Below, piece after piece: positions 39,137-47,680 of a stretch of DNA of 64,000 bases. A program made the position numbers and the translations under genes. The notes under the pieces were generated by a model. The model saw only the letters and a program-made list of their open reading frames with translations, had not been told where the DNA came from and did not search any database. The stretch's first letter is position 1, and every line of letters starts with the position of its first letter. Source of the stretch: Acidianus sp. HS-5 (GTDB lineage: Archaea; Thermoproteota; Thermoprotei_A; Sulfolobales; Sulfolobaceae); assembly GCF_021655615.1 (NCBI RefSeq), contig NZ_AP025245.1, forward strand, positions 1,798,001 to 1,862,000, in the 5' to 3' direction.

Positions 39137-40188
39137 GAGTAGATCTTGCTGATTTAGTAAAGGAAGTAAAGAGGGAAGTTCAGTTAAGCGAATTAAAAGG
39201 AAAGAAGGTTAGCATAGACGCTTATAATGCAATTTATCAATTTTTAACTGCAATAAGACAGCCTGATGGAACCCCTTTGATGGATTCTCAAGGGAGGATC
39301 ACTAGTCATTTAAGTGGAATATTTTATAGAACAATAAGCCTCTTAGAGGAAGGAATAATCCCTATTTATGTATTTGACGGAAAACCACCAGAACTCAAAT
39401 CTCAAGAACTGGAAAGAAGAAGGAAAATTAAAGAAGAAGCGGAGGAAAAACTGGAAAAAGCAAAGAAAGAAGGAGAAACTAAGGAATTAAAAAAGTATTC
39501 ACAGATGGCTACAAGGTTAACAAATGATATGGCGGAAGAAGGTAAAAGACTTTTAGAAGCAATGGGAATTCCAGTAGTACAAGCACCTAGTGAAGGTGAA
39601 GCGGAAGCTGCATACTTATGCAGTCAAGGATACACTTGGGCGGCGGCAAGCCAGGATTATGATTCCTTACTTTTCGGTGCCAATAAGTTAATTAGAAATT
39701 TAACATTAACAGGAAAAAGAAAACTACCTAAAAAAGACGTATATGTCGAAATAAAGCCTGAGATCATAGAACTTGATGACTTGCTTAAAAAGATAGGAAT
39801 AACTAGAGAGCAATTAATAGATATAGGAATATTAATAGGTACGGATTATGATCCTGATGGAATAAAAGGTATAGGTCCAGTTACTGCTCTAAGAATTATA
39901 AAGAAATACGGTAACATAGAAAAAGCTGTAGAAAAAGGAGAGTTACCCAAATACATCCTAGAGCTTAATATTAACGAAATTAGGTCAGTTTTTATTAATC
40001 CGCCAGCTGTTAAGCCAGAAACTTCACTAGATTTAAAAGAACCAAATGAGGAAGAAATAAAGAAAATTCTAATAGATGAGCATAACTTTAGTGAGGATAG
40101 AGTTAAAAGCGGCATAGAAAGGCTAACTAGAGCAGGCAAGGAAGCTAAAGGAGCTAGTAGACAAAGTGGATTAGATCAGTGGTTTTAA
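39133..40188 (+). CDS. fen: Flap endonuclease 1 (FEN-1)
   Basis: This 351-residue structure-specific nuclease trims Okazaki-fragment flaps. The N-terminal GVDLADLVKEVKREV, the acidic active-site residues in VSIDAYNAIYQ (D29), VFDGKPPE and the APSEGEAEAAYL block, the helix-hairpin-helix region IGTDYDPDGIKGIGPVTAL, and the C-terminal PCNA-binding PIP box QSGLDQWF are all intact. The family N-terminus needs initiation at AUA 39133-39135 (ATA GGA GTA GAT), overlapping the TAG of the previous gene. No ATG, GTG or TTG occurs in frame until TTG 39277, which would remove catalytic residues. AUA initiation is inferred. Confidence 0.92.
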   Translation: MGVDLADLVKEVKREVQLSELKGKKVSIDAYNAIYQFLTAIRQPDGTPLMDSQGRITSHLSGIFYRTISLLEEGIIPIYVFDGKPPELKSQELERRRKIKEEAEEKLEKAKKEGETKELKKYSQMATRLTNDMAEEGKRLLEAMGIPVVQAPSEGEAEAAYLCSQGYTWAAASQDYDSLLFGANKLIRNLTLTGKRKLPKKDVYVEIKPEIIELDDLLKKIGITREQLIDIGILIGTDYDPDGIKGIGPVTALRIIKKYGNIEKAVEKGELPKYILELNINEIRSVFINPPAVKPETSLDLKEPNEEEIKKILIDEHNFSEDRVKSGIERLTRAGKEAKGASRQSGLDQWF

Positions 40189-40234
40189 TTGTCATTATAA
40201 TTAGGTTTATATGTTATGCATCCAATAAATTATA

Positions 40235-40891
40235 GTGTCAAACTTACCGTACTTTCCAGTTATATTAGACCTAGCAAAATTCAGAATCCTAGTAATTGGA
40301 GGAGGGAAAGTAGGAAGTAAAAGAGCAATAAAATTTCACAACTATAATGCAAATGTAACGGTTGTAAGTGAAAATTTTTCAGAAGATTTACTCAATTCTC
40401 CGATAGAAAAAATAGAGATGAGCGCTGAGAACTTATCTGAAGATTTTTTAAGAAAATTCGAAATAATAATTACAGCAACTAATAATAAAGAGCTGAATTC
40501 TAAGCTTTGTGACATGGCAAAAAATTTGGGAAAATTATGTAATAATCCTACAAATCCTGAGGATTCGAATTTTATTGTACCTATATTTTATTCAGATAAT
40601 AGCTACGAGATCGCTGTAACTACTTACGGTAAGTCAAGCCTTGTTTCTGAGTTCATACTTAACGAAATTCTTGATTATCTTTCCGAGAGGAAAGACTTTG
40701 TGAATATGCTAACTAACGCAATGGCAAAGGTTAAGGAAATCGCTAAGGAAAAAATTAACGATCCGTCTATTAGATTCACATTATATTATAAAATATTTTA
40801 TGATAAGTTATTTTCAAATTTTTTAATTAATAAAAAATATGATGAAGCAATAAGTAGAGCGGAGGAGATCATCAATGAGTATACTAAATGA
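40235..40891 (+). CDS. Precorrin-2 dehydrogenase / siroheme-synthase-like (Met8/CysG N-terminal type)
   Basis: This 218-residue protein has an NAD-binding Rossmann start (RILVIGGGKVGSKRAIKFHNY), followed by ATNNKELN and the helical dimerisation domain of Met8/CysG-B enzymes. It oxidises precorrin-2 to sirohydrochlorin and may insert iron, which is required because archaea make heme via siroheme. It lacks the methyltransferase (CysG-A) half, so that activity must be elsewhere. It starts with GTG 40235; gtttatatg near 40210 is the likely TATA element. It opens the heme operon and overlaps hemA by 17 bases. Confidence 0.85.
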   Translation: MSNLPYFPVILDLAKFRILVIGGGKVGSKRAIKFHNYNANVTVVSENFSEDLLNSPIEKIEMSAENLSEDFLRKFEIIITATNNKELNSKLCDMAKNLGKLCNNPTNPEDSNFIVPIFYSDNSYEIAVTTYGKSSLVSEFILNEILDYLSERKDFVNMLTNAMAKVKEIAKEKINDPSIRFTLYYKIFYDKLFSNFLINKKYDEAISRAEEIINEYTK

Positions 40892-42134
40892 AATTGAAGA
40901 AAAATATTTTGCAATAATATATACATATAAGACAATAGGATTTGATAACCTATCCTCGCATTACCTTAGAGAGAACGAAATATCCCTAATTCATAATATT
41001 ATAGGCGCACAAATGGCAATAATACAAACTTGCAATAGAATAGAAATTTACTTATATTCTGAGGACTCAAATACACCTACAAAACTGTTAAATTTCCTAG
41101 ATCAAGTGCACGGCAAGAAAATAAGCACTGACGCAACAGTCCTTTCTGGAACTAAGGCTATAGAGCACCTCTTTGAAGTTGCTTCAGGAATAGATTCAAT
41201 GGCTATAGGAGAATATGAAATATTAAGCCAGGTAAAACTTTCATTAGAAAACGCAAAAAAATTAAACATGATAGGAAAGGAGCTAGAAATCTTATTTAAT
41301 AGAGCAATAAAGACCGGAAGAAGAGTAAGACAACTAACTAGTATATCTAAAGGAAAAGTAGGCTTGTATTCTATTGCAATAGAATTAGCTAAGACTAGAG
41401 TAGATCTAAAGTCTGCGAGTATAGCTGTAATAGGCGCAGGACAAATAGGGAGTAGATTAATATCAATGCTAAATTCTGAAGGAGCAAAAAACGTAATAGT
41501 TTTGAATAGAACAATAGAAAGAGCTAAAGAACTTGCAGAAAAATATGGTTATTCCTACTCTAGCCTTGACTTCTCAAAACTTGAGAATTTTGATGTAATA
41601 TTCTCGGCAATATTTTATCCTAGAATTCTAAAAATTGATAACAAGTTCATTATTGATTTATCGTCACCACCGATCTTTCAAGGTAACAATGTATATACTC
41701 TAAAGAATTTACAACAGATATCTGAAGAAATAAGGAAAAAGAGAATGAGTGAACTAAGTAAGGCAAAAGAAATTATAGAAGAAGGAATGAGAGACTTTGC
41801 TATAGATTATGAGAATTTAAAGTATGATATAATTGCATCACAAATAATGAAAAGTATAGAAGAAATTAGGCAAAATGAAGTAAAGAGAGCATTAAAAGAA
41901 CTTAATGGAGATAATGCTGAGGAAGTTCTTAACGCTATGACTAAATCAATGATAAAGAAAATGTTTTATCCATTGTTATCTAAAATTAAAGAAGCTGTAA
42001 GAAATAATGAGACAAACTACATTAACTTGATAATGGAATTATTTAATGATGGCAAGCTTTCCGACGGTAAGACCAAGGAGATTGAGGAAAAGCAAGTTAA
42101 TAAGAGATATGATAGCAGAAACCAGCCTAACTGA
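40875..42134 (+). CDS. hemA: Glutamyl-tRNA reductase
   Basis: The 419-residue enzyme reduces glutamyl-tRNA to glutamate-1-semialdehyde, the first committed step of the C5 tetrapyrrole pathway. The nucleophilic cysteine lies in IQTCNRIEIY, the tRNA/NADPH region contains IDSMAIGEYEILSQVK, and the Rossmann motif is AVIGAGQIGSRLISML. A C-terminal helical dimerisation domain follows. The last 30 codons overlap the start of hemB by 89 bases in a different frame; the tail there is polar and poorly typical. Confidence 0.93.
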   Translation: MSILNEIEEKYFAIIYTYKTIGFDNLSSHYLRENEISLIHNIIGAQMAIIQTCNRIEIYLYSEDSNTPTKLLNFLDQVHGKKISTDATVLSGTKAIEHLFEVASGIDSMAIGEYEILSQVKLSLENAKKLNMIGKELEILFNRAIKTGRRVRQLTSISKGKVGLYSIAIELAKTRVDLKSASIAVIGAGQIGSRLISMLNSEGAKNVIVLNRTIERAKELAEKYGYSYSSLDFSKLENFDVIFSAIFYPRILKIDNKFIIDLSSPPIFQGNNVYTLKNLQQISEEIRKKRMSELSKAKEIIEEGMRDFAIDYENLKYDIIASQIMKSIEEIRQNEVKRALKELNGDNAEEVLNAMTKSMIKKMFYPLLSKIKEAVRNNETNYINLIMELFNDGKLSDGKTKEIEEKQVNKRYDSRNQPN

Positions 42135-43062
42135 AAAAAATCTAATTTTACCTATATTCGTGAAAGAAGGAATTCCTAAAGAAGAAGAAATAAAGAGCAT
42201 GCCTGGAGTATATCGTTATCCTCCAAATGATAAGTTAGTAAAATTCGTTGAAAGTAGTTACGATAATGGAATAAAGAATGCGATACTTTTCGGAATTCCT
42301 AAATATAAGGATGATATCGCATCTTCTGCTTACGATAAAAACGGAGTAATACAAGCCAGCGTTAGACTTCTAAAAGAAACTTTTGGGGATAAATTAATAC
42401 TAATAACTGATGAGTGCACAGATGAATATACTTCTCACGGTCATTGTGGAATAGTAAAGTATAACAGCAAAGGAGAATATTTTGTAGACAACGACGAAAG
42501 CTTAAAAATACACGCTAAAATTGCTCTTTCTCAGGCAGAGGCAGGAGCAGATGTTATAGCTCCTTCAAGTATGATGGACGGAGTTGTAGGAGCTATTAGA
42601 AAAACCTTAGATGAGAACGGCTATGCTGATACTCTAATCATGTCTTATAGCGTAAAATATGCTTCAACTTTCTATTCGCCATTTAGAGATGCTGCATACT
42701 CAAAACCCGCATTCGGAGATAGAAAATCTTACCAGATGGATCCTAGAAATGCTTACGAAGCATTAAAGGAGGCAAGACTTGACATAGAAGAAGGAGCAGA
42801 CATGCTAATGGTAAAACCTGCGCATACTTACCTTGACGTGATAAGATTGGTTAAAGATAATTTTCCAGACTATCCTTTAGCGGCATATCATGTAAGCGGA
42901 GAGTATTCAATGATTAAGGCAGCAGCATTAAATGGATGGATAGATGAAAGAATAGCAGTGTTAGAAATAACTACCGCAATTAAGAGAGCAGGTGCAGATT
43001 TAATACTCACATATTATGCTAATGATATTGCAAGATGGCTTAAGGAGGGGTTACCGTTTTGA
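42046..43062 (+). CDS. hemB: Porphobilinogen synthase (delta-aminolevulinic acid dehydratase)
   Basis: The 338-residue enzyme condenses two 5-aminolevulinates to porphobilinogen. The family N-terminus TVRPRRLRKSKLIRDMIAET supports the ATG at 42046, although it lies 89 bases inside hemA. The two Schiff-base lysines are in MSYSVKYASTFYSPFRDA and MLMVKPAHTYLD. The metal-site region is VLITDECTDEYTSHGHCG-like (here LILITDECTDEYTSHGHCG), with cysteines that suggest zinc use. It ends in TGA overlapping the hemL TTG. Confidence 0.94.
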   Translation: MMASFPTVRPRRLRKSKLIRDMIAETSLTEKNLILPIFVKEGIPKEEEIKSMPGVYRYPPNDKLVKFVESSYDNGIKNAILFGIPKYKDDIASSAYDKNGVIQASVRLLKETFGDKLILITDECTDEYTSHGHCGIVKYNSKGEYFVDNDESLKIHAKIALSQAEAGADVIAPSSMMDGVVGAIRKTLDENGYADTLIMSYSVKYASTFYSPFRDAAYSKPAFGDRKSYQMDPRNAYEALKEARLDIEEGADMLMVKPAHTYLDVIRLVKDNFPDYPLAAYHVSGEYSMIKAAALNGWIDERIAVLEITTAIKRAGADLILTYYANDIARWLKEGLPF

Positions 43063-44309
43063 GCGATGAATTATGGAAAGAAGCTTTAAAGCACTTCCCA
43101 GGAGGAGTTAACAGTCCTGTAAGAGCCGCAGTAAAACCCCATCCTTTTTACGTAACTCAAGGTAAAGGAGCTTATATTTATACGGAAGACGGGAACGCGT
43201 TAATTGATTATGTACTAGGTTACGGACCATTAATTTTAGGACATGCAAATGAATATGTAAAGGAGAGAGTAATTGAACAAATTGATAAAGGTTGGCTTTT
43301 CGGGACTCCTTCACGCGTGGAAATAGAACTTGCTAAGAAAATTTCTCTACATATGCCATCGATTGAAAAAATAAGGTTTGTGAATAGCGGAACTGAGGCT
43401 ACCATGAACGCAATAAGGTTAGCCAGAGGCTATACTAAGAGACAAAAAATACTGAAATTTAATGGAAACTATCATGGAGCTCACGACTATGCACTTGTAG
43501 ATGCTGGGAGTGCGGCAAGCGAATTTGGAGTTCCAAATTCTGAAGGAATACCACAAGAGGTACTTAAAACTGTCATAATATGCGAATATAATGATTTACA
43601 ATGCGTTGAAAAGAAAGTAAAAAATGAAGATATTGCTGCAGTTATTGTAGAGCCAGTAATGGGTAATATGGGAGTAATACCACCTGAGAAGGATTTCCTA
43701 AAGGGATTAAGAGAAATTACTTCTACTTATAATACATTGTTAATCCTTGATGAAGTAATAACTGGCTTTAGGCTATCAATGGGAGGAGCACAAGAATATT
43801 TCGGAGTTAATGCTGATATTACTACTCTAGGTAAAATAATAGGCGGTGGATTTCCTATAGGTGCTTTTGGAGGAAAGAGAGAAATAATGGATATGCTCAC
43901 GCCCAGTGGTAAGGTATTTAATGCGGGAACCTTTAATGCAAATCCAGTATCATTGACTGCAGGTTTAGCTACACTAGATGTATTAGAGAGGGAAAACGTA
44001 ATTGAGAAGACAACATATGTCGCGGAAAAAATAGAGGAAGAGTTGGAAAGAATAAAGTATCCTCATGTAGTGAATAGAGTAAAGAACATGTTCCAAATAT
44101 TCTTCGGAGTTGAGAAAATTAGTAATGCAAGAGAAGCTAAGCTTGCAAAGAAGGAGGTTTATCTAAAATTCCAAGTGAATTTAATGAAAAATGGAGTGTA
44201 CTTTCCCCCAAGCCAATTTGAATCAGTTTTCACGTCTCTTGCACATTACAACGATAATGTGATCGATGATAGTATTCTTGCCATCAAAAGGTCAAGTGAT
44301 TTAAGTTGA
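43059..44309 (+). CDS. hemL: Glutamate-1-semialdehyde 2,1-aminomutase
   Basis: The 416-residue PLP enzyme converts glutamate-1-semialdehyde to 5-aminolevulinate. The PLP lysine is in TTLGKIIGGGFPIGAFGG, the phosphate site in NSGTEATMNAIRLARG, and LILDEVITGFR gives the Asp. The start TTG 43059 shares TTGA with the hemB stop, so the genes are coupled. Downstream, hemC starts with the same TTGA overlap. Confidence 0.94.
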   Translation: MSDELWKEALKHFPGGVNSPVRAAVKPHPFYVTQGKGAYIYTEDGNALIDYVLGYGPLILGHANEYVKERVIEQIDKGWLFGTPSRVEIELAKKISLHMPSIEKIRFVNSGTEATMNAIRLARGYTKRQKILKFNGNYHGAHDYALVDAGSAASEFGVPNSEGIPQEVLKTVIICEYNDLQCVEKKVKNEDIAAVIVEPVMGNMGVIPPEKDFLKGLREITSTYNTLLILDEVITGFRLSMGGAQEYFGVNADITTLGKIIGGGFPIGAFGGKREIMDMLTPSGKVFNAGTFNANPVSLTAGLATLDVLERENVIEKTTYVAEKIEEELERIKYPHVVNRVKNMFQIFFGVEKISNAREAKLAKKEVYLKFQVNLMKNGVYFPPSQFESVFTSLAHYNDNVIDDSILAIKRSSDLS

Positions 44310-45184
44310 TAAGAATTGCGGCCAGGAATAGCCAACTGAGTTTAATTCAAGTTAAGGTTGTTTCTGATTACTTGAATAAACTAGGATATGACACTGAATT
44401 TATAAGTGTTAAAACTAAGGCTGACCTATTTGCTACGGAACCGCTATATAAACTAGGGAAAGGAGTATTTGAAAAGGAAGTTAATGAGTATGTAATAAAG
44501 GGGCTTGCGGATTTAGCTGTCCATAGCATGAAGGATTTAACAAGCGCCATAAATGAAGAATTGGATATAATGGCTACAGTAAAAAGAGATTCACCTTACG
44601 ATGTTTTAGTTTCTAAAAAAGACGTTTTCGATTTAGAGAGTAAGGCAGTTGTAGGAACAAGCAGTATTAGAAGGAAGAACTTTATAACATTTTTAAGACC
44701 TGATATAACAGTTAAGGATTTGAGAGGTAATATCGATACGAGAATTAAAAAATACAATTCTGAAGAGTATAATGGAATAATAATAGCTGAGGCTTCTATA
44801 CTTAGGCTTAACTTAAACGTAAAATACTTTAGGCTTAATCCTATTGATTTTACTCCAGAGGCAAACCAGGGAATAATAGCAGTTGTAGGTAGAAAGAATG
44901 ATGAAAAAATGAGAAAAATATTGACAGAATTACATGATCAACGGACTTTTAATGAGGCAATAGCAGAAAGAAGTACAATGGAAATAGTAGGTGGAGGATG
45001 TCATTCACCATTTGGAGTTTATTTTGAACAAATTGATGGTAACTTATCTGGCATGGCGAGTTTCTCTGACGGTAAGAGAAAGATAACAGTAACAATAGAG
45101 AGAAAAGGAGATCCTAAAGATGTAGGGCGTGAGCTTGGAAAATTACTTCTAGGAGAGATGAAGAATGAGAATCTTATTCCTTAG
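44306..45184 (+). CDS. hemC: Hydroxymethylbilane synthase (porphobilinogen deaminase)
   Basis: The 292-residue enzyme polymerises four porphobilinogens. RIAARNSQLSLIQVKVV opens the protein, VHSMKDL and the DLRGNIDTRIKK block are conserved, and the dipyrromethane cofactor attaches to the Cys in GGGCHSPFG. It starts at TTG 44306 (TTGA with the hemL stop) and overlaps hemD by 20 bases. Confidence 0.93.
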   Translation: MIRIAARNSQLSLIQVKVVSDYLNKLGYDTEFISVKTKADLFATEPLYKLGKGVFEKEVNEYVIKGLADLAVHSMKDLTSAINEELDIMATVKRDSPYDVLVSKKDVFDLESKAVVGTSSIRRKNFITFLRPDITVKDLRGNIDTRIKKYNSEEYNGIIIAEASILRLNLNVKYFRLNPIDFTPEANQGIIAVVGRKNDEKMRKILTELHDQRTFNEAIAERSTMEIVGGGCHSPFGVYFEQIDGNLSGMASFSDGKRKITVTIERKGDPKDVGRELGKLLLGEMKNENLIP

Positions 45185-45830
45185 ACCTGAAGGTAGTAAA
45201 TTACCTATAGTTGATTTTGCAGAGATTATAAATATACCTATATTTACTCCAGTTTGTACAGACTATCCTCCTTTACCTTCAACAGAGGCTTATGCTTTCA
45301 CCAGTTCTAATGCTGTAAAATGTTTTCACGATCTTGATAAGATAAAGGAAAAAGAAATCTTCTCTATAGGCAAAAGTACTGCCCAAGAGTTACTAAAACA
45401 CGGTATCAAATCAGAATATCCGCAAGACTATGATAGTCTAAGTTTGGCATATTTTATTAGAAGTAAAGGAGTAAGATCCTTAACTGCAATAAGGAGTAAG
45501 AAAGCTTCAGATGATTTAAGAAAGTCTCTTCAAGATATTGAATACTATGAAATATATGATTACGATACAGTAGTTGATAAAGAAAATTTGGAAAAAAGTA
45601 AATACTATCTAGAAAATTGTAAAGCTGATGTTGTAGTTTTAACCAGTTCAGAAATATCAAAAACTGTTGCAACTTATCTTAGGAGTTGTTATAAAATAAT
45701 CAGCATAGGTCCTATGACTACTAGGACGATTTTATCTCTAAGACCGGACCTAAAGATTTTTCAAAGCAAAATATATGATATAGAAGGCGTAATTGACTTA
45801 ATTAGAAAGGAAGTGAAGCTTAATGGATGA
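45165..45830 (+). CDS. hemD: Uroporphyrinogen-III synthase
   Basis: The 221-residue protein has the two-lobe HemD architecture. Sequence in this family is poorly conserved, but AFTSSNAVKCF, FSIGKSTAQELLKHGI, VVLTSSEISKTVATYL and SIGPMTTRTIL match the uroporphyrinogen-III synthase pattern, and the position directly after hemC (20-base overlap) makes the call firm. It flips ring D while closing the macrocycle. It overlaps the next small gene by 8 bases. Confidence 0.87.
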   Translation: MRILFLRPEGSKLPIVDFAEIINIPIFTPVCTDYPPLPSTEAYAFTSSNAVKCFHDLDKIKEKEIFSIGKSTAQELLKHGIKSEYPQDYDSLSLAYFIRSKGVRSLTAIRSKKASDDLRKSLQDIEYYEIYDYDTVVDKENLEKSKYYLENCKADVVVLTSSEISKTVATYLRSCYKIISIGPMTTRTILSLRPDLKIFQSKIYDIEGVIDLIRKEVKLNG

Positions 45831-46077
45831 TGTAAGAGAAGAACTACTAAAAATTTTGAAGAAAATTAATCCGAACATAATTGATGATTCTTTAGACATT
45901 AAATTTCTTCAGCAATATAAAAATAAATACGATGTTTTCGGGCAATTCAAAGATAATCAAGGAATATATGAATTCGCACTTAGTTTCGATACTAAGGGAA
46001 AAATATATCGACAACATATTAACATGATTCAGACCTTAAAGTTAAGAGAAGATCTTGAAAAGAAATTAAGGGAATAA
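45823..46077 (+). CDS. Small conserved protein in heme operon, unknown
   Basis: This 84-residue, charged protein has a central beta-strand region (YDVFGQFKDNQGIYEFALSFDTKGKIYRQHINMIQ) between two helices, without cysteines or a membrane segment. It overlaps hemD by 8 bases and precedes the phosphodiesterase-like gene by 10, so it is made with the heme enzymes. Function unknown; a heme-pathway accessory role is only positional inference. Confidence 0.65.
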   Translation: MDDVREELLKILKKINPNIIDDSLDIKFLQQYKNKYDVFGQFKDNQGIYEFALSFDTKGKIYRQHINMIQTLKLREDLEKKLRE

Positions 46078-46087
46078 AGGTGAGCAA

Positions 46088-47680
46088 TTGAAAGTAATAC
46101 TAACAGTAATAGACGGAATGTCCTTTCATCTAGTTGATAACTTTCTTTACCATCTTGGTACCTTATACAAGTTCTCGCAAGAAGGCGTTTACGGTAAATT
46201 AGAAAGCGTTTATCCTGCAATAACTCCCATAGCTTTAGCATCTCTTTTTACAGGTTTACAGCCTAAAAATCACGGTATTATTGCACCAAAAATTTTCGTT
46301 AAAGGAAGAAAACTTTCGTATCCATTAACTGCTTACAATAGTTCTTCATTGACTGCAGAACCAATATGGAGCATACTAGGTAAAAAAGGCTTCAAAGTAT
46401 TAGTATCTTCCGCTCCTCAGGCTTTACCAGATAAATGGAAACTCGAAAATGTAATGCTATTTGATCCATACAGATCAAAGATTAAGAAATGCACAAAGGG
46501 ATACGTCCTAAAAGAAGGAGAAAATAAGATATCGGGAAACAAATGGAATGTAAAAATTGATAATGATACATTTTATGTTTCTCTGCCAGACAGTAAGGAA
46601 GTAAAGCTAAGTCAAGGAGAGTGGAGTAATCCTATAGAATTTGATGCTAAATGCGGAGGAAAAGACGTCAAGGGCATAGCCTTTTTACATGCTAGAGAAA
46701 AAGACATTTACCTAACTCCTCCGTCATTTCTTACTGAATGGGGTAACAATAAAAATCTCCTAGAAGATATTTGGAATAACGTTGCTTTAAAAGAAGGTAT
46801 AATACTAGATGGAGATTATAAATCACTAAATAAAGGATTAATTTCTCTCGAAGAATACATGAAAACTGTAGAATTGTCATACAACTTCTTCTACAGTTAT
46901 ACCGAATATCTCTTAACAAAAACTAACTGGGACTTTGCTATAACTTACCTTCCGACTATAGATAATTTACAGCATTTGATGTACGGAATAGAAGATTCTA
47001 AAGCTCTTGATGTAATATTCAACGCATATAAACTCGCAGATAAGTTTGTTGAACTTAACTCTAAGTACGCTGAGACGATATTTGTATGTTCAGATCATGG
47101 GATTTCAAAAATAAAGAAAAAAGTGTATATCAATAAGATTTTAGAGAGAATAAATGTATTAAAAATTGAAGATGGGAAAATTGATTGGAGAAAGACTAAA
47201 GCGTTTTACGGTGGAGGAGGTATAATTAGGATAAACTTGAAGAATAGGGAAGAAAACGGAATAGTAAGTAAGGAAGAATTTCCGAAATTGGTTAAATATA
47301 TTGTAAGAAACTTGGAAAATATAATAGATGATGGAGAAAAAGTTTTCACAAGAATTTATGAAAAGGAAAACCCTGCAGGAGATAGAGAAGGAGACATAGA
47401 AATTACTCCGAGATATTTATACGGAATGAGTAGTGACGTTGAAAGTAACGATGAAGAGATAATAAAACAAGTTACACCTTATAAGATGTCTACAGGAGAT
47501 CACGGTTATTTTAGGAAAGAAGACCTCTATGGAGTATTTTTTGCCCATGGTAGTAAAATAAGAAAAAATAGAGAAAAAATGGAAGCTAGAATTATAGATA
47601 TTGCCCCAACAATTTTGAAAGTATTTAATGTTCAGAATAAGAAGTCTGATGGGAGAGCATTAGTAGAGGTATTAAGATGA
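46088..47680 (+). CDS. Alkaline-phosphatase-superfamily phosphodiesterase/nucleotide pyrophosphatase
   Basis: The 530-residue protein has the metal and nucleophile pattern of type I phosphodiesterases: TVIDGMSFHLVD (first Asp), the Thr nucleophile in YPAITPIALASLFTG, NHGI, SDHGISK and STGDHGYFRK for the second metal site, and DIAPTILKVFN at the end. No signal peptide is visible, so it acts in the cytoplasm. Substrates could be nucleotides, phosphonates or phospholipids. It starts at TTG 46088 and overlaps the FAD gene by 4 bases, continuing the heme operon. Confidence 0.82.
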   Translation: MKVILTVIDGMSFHLVDNFLYHLGTLYKFSQEGVYGKLESVYPAITPIALASLFTGLQPKNHGIIAPKIFVKGRKLSYPLTAYNSSSLTAEPIWSILGKKGFKVLVSSAPQALPDKWKLENVMLFDPYRSKIKKCTKGYVLKEGENKISGNKWNVKIDNDTFYVSLPDSKEVKLSQGEWSNPIEFDAKCGGKDVKGIAFLHAREKDIYLTPPSFLTEWGNNKNLLEDIWNNVALKEGIILDGDYKSLNKGLISLEEYMKTVELSYNFFYSYTEYLLTKTNWDFAITYLPTIDNLQHLMYGIEDSKALDVIFNAYKLADKFVELNSKYAETIFVCSDHGISKIKKKVYINKILERINVLKIEDGKIDWRKTKAFYGGGGIIRINLKNREENGIVSKEEFPKLVKYIVRNLENIIDDGEKVFTRIYEKENPAGDREGDIEITPRYLYGMSSDVESNDEEIIKQVTPYKMSTGDHGYFRKEDLYGVFFAHGSKIRKNREKMEARIIDIAPTILKVFNVQNKKSDGRALVEVLR

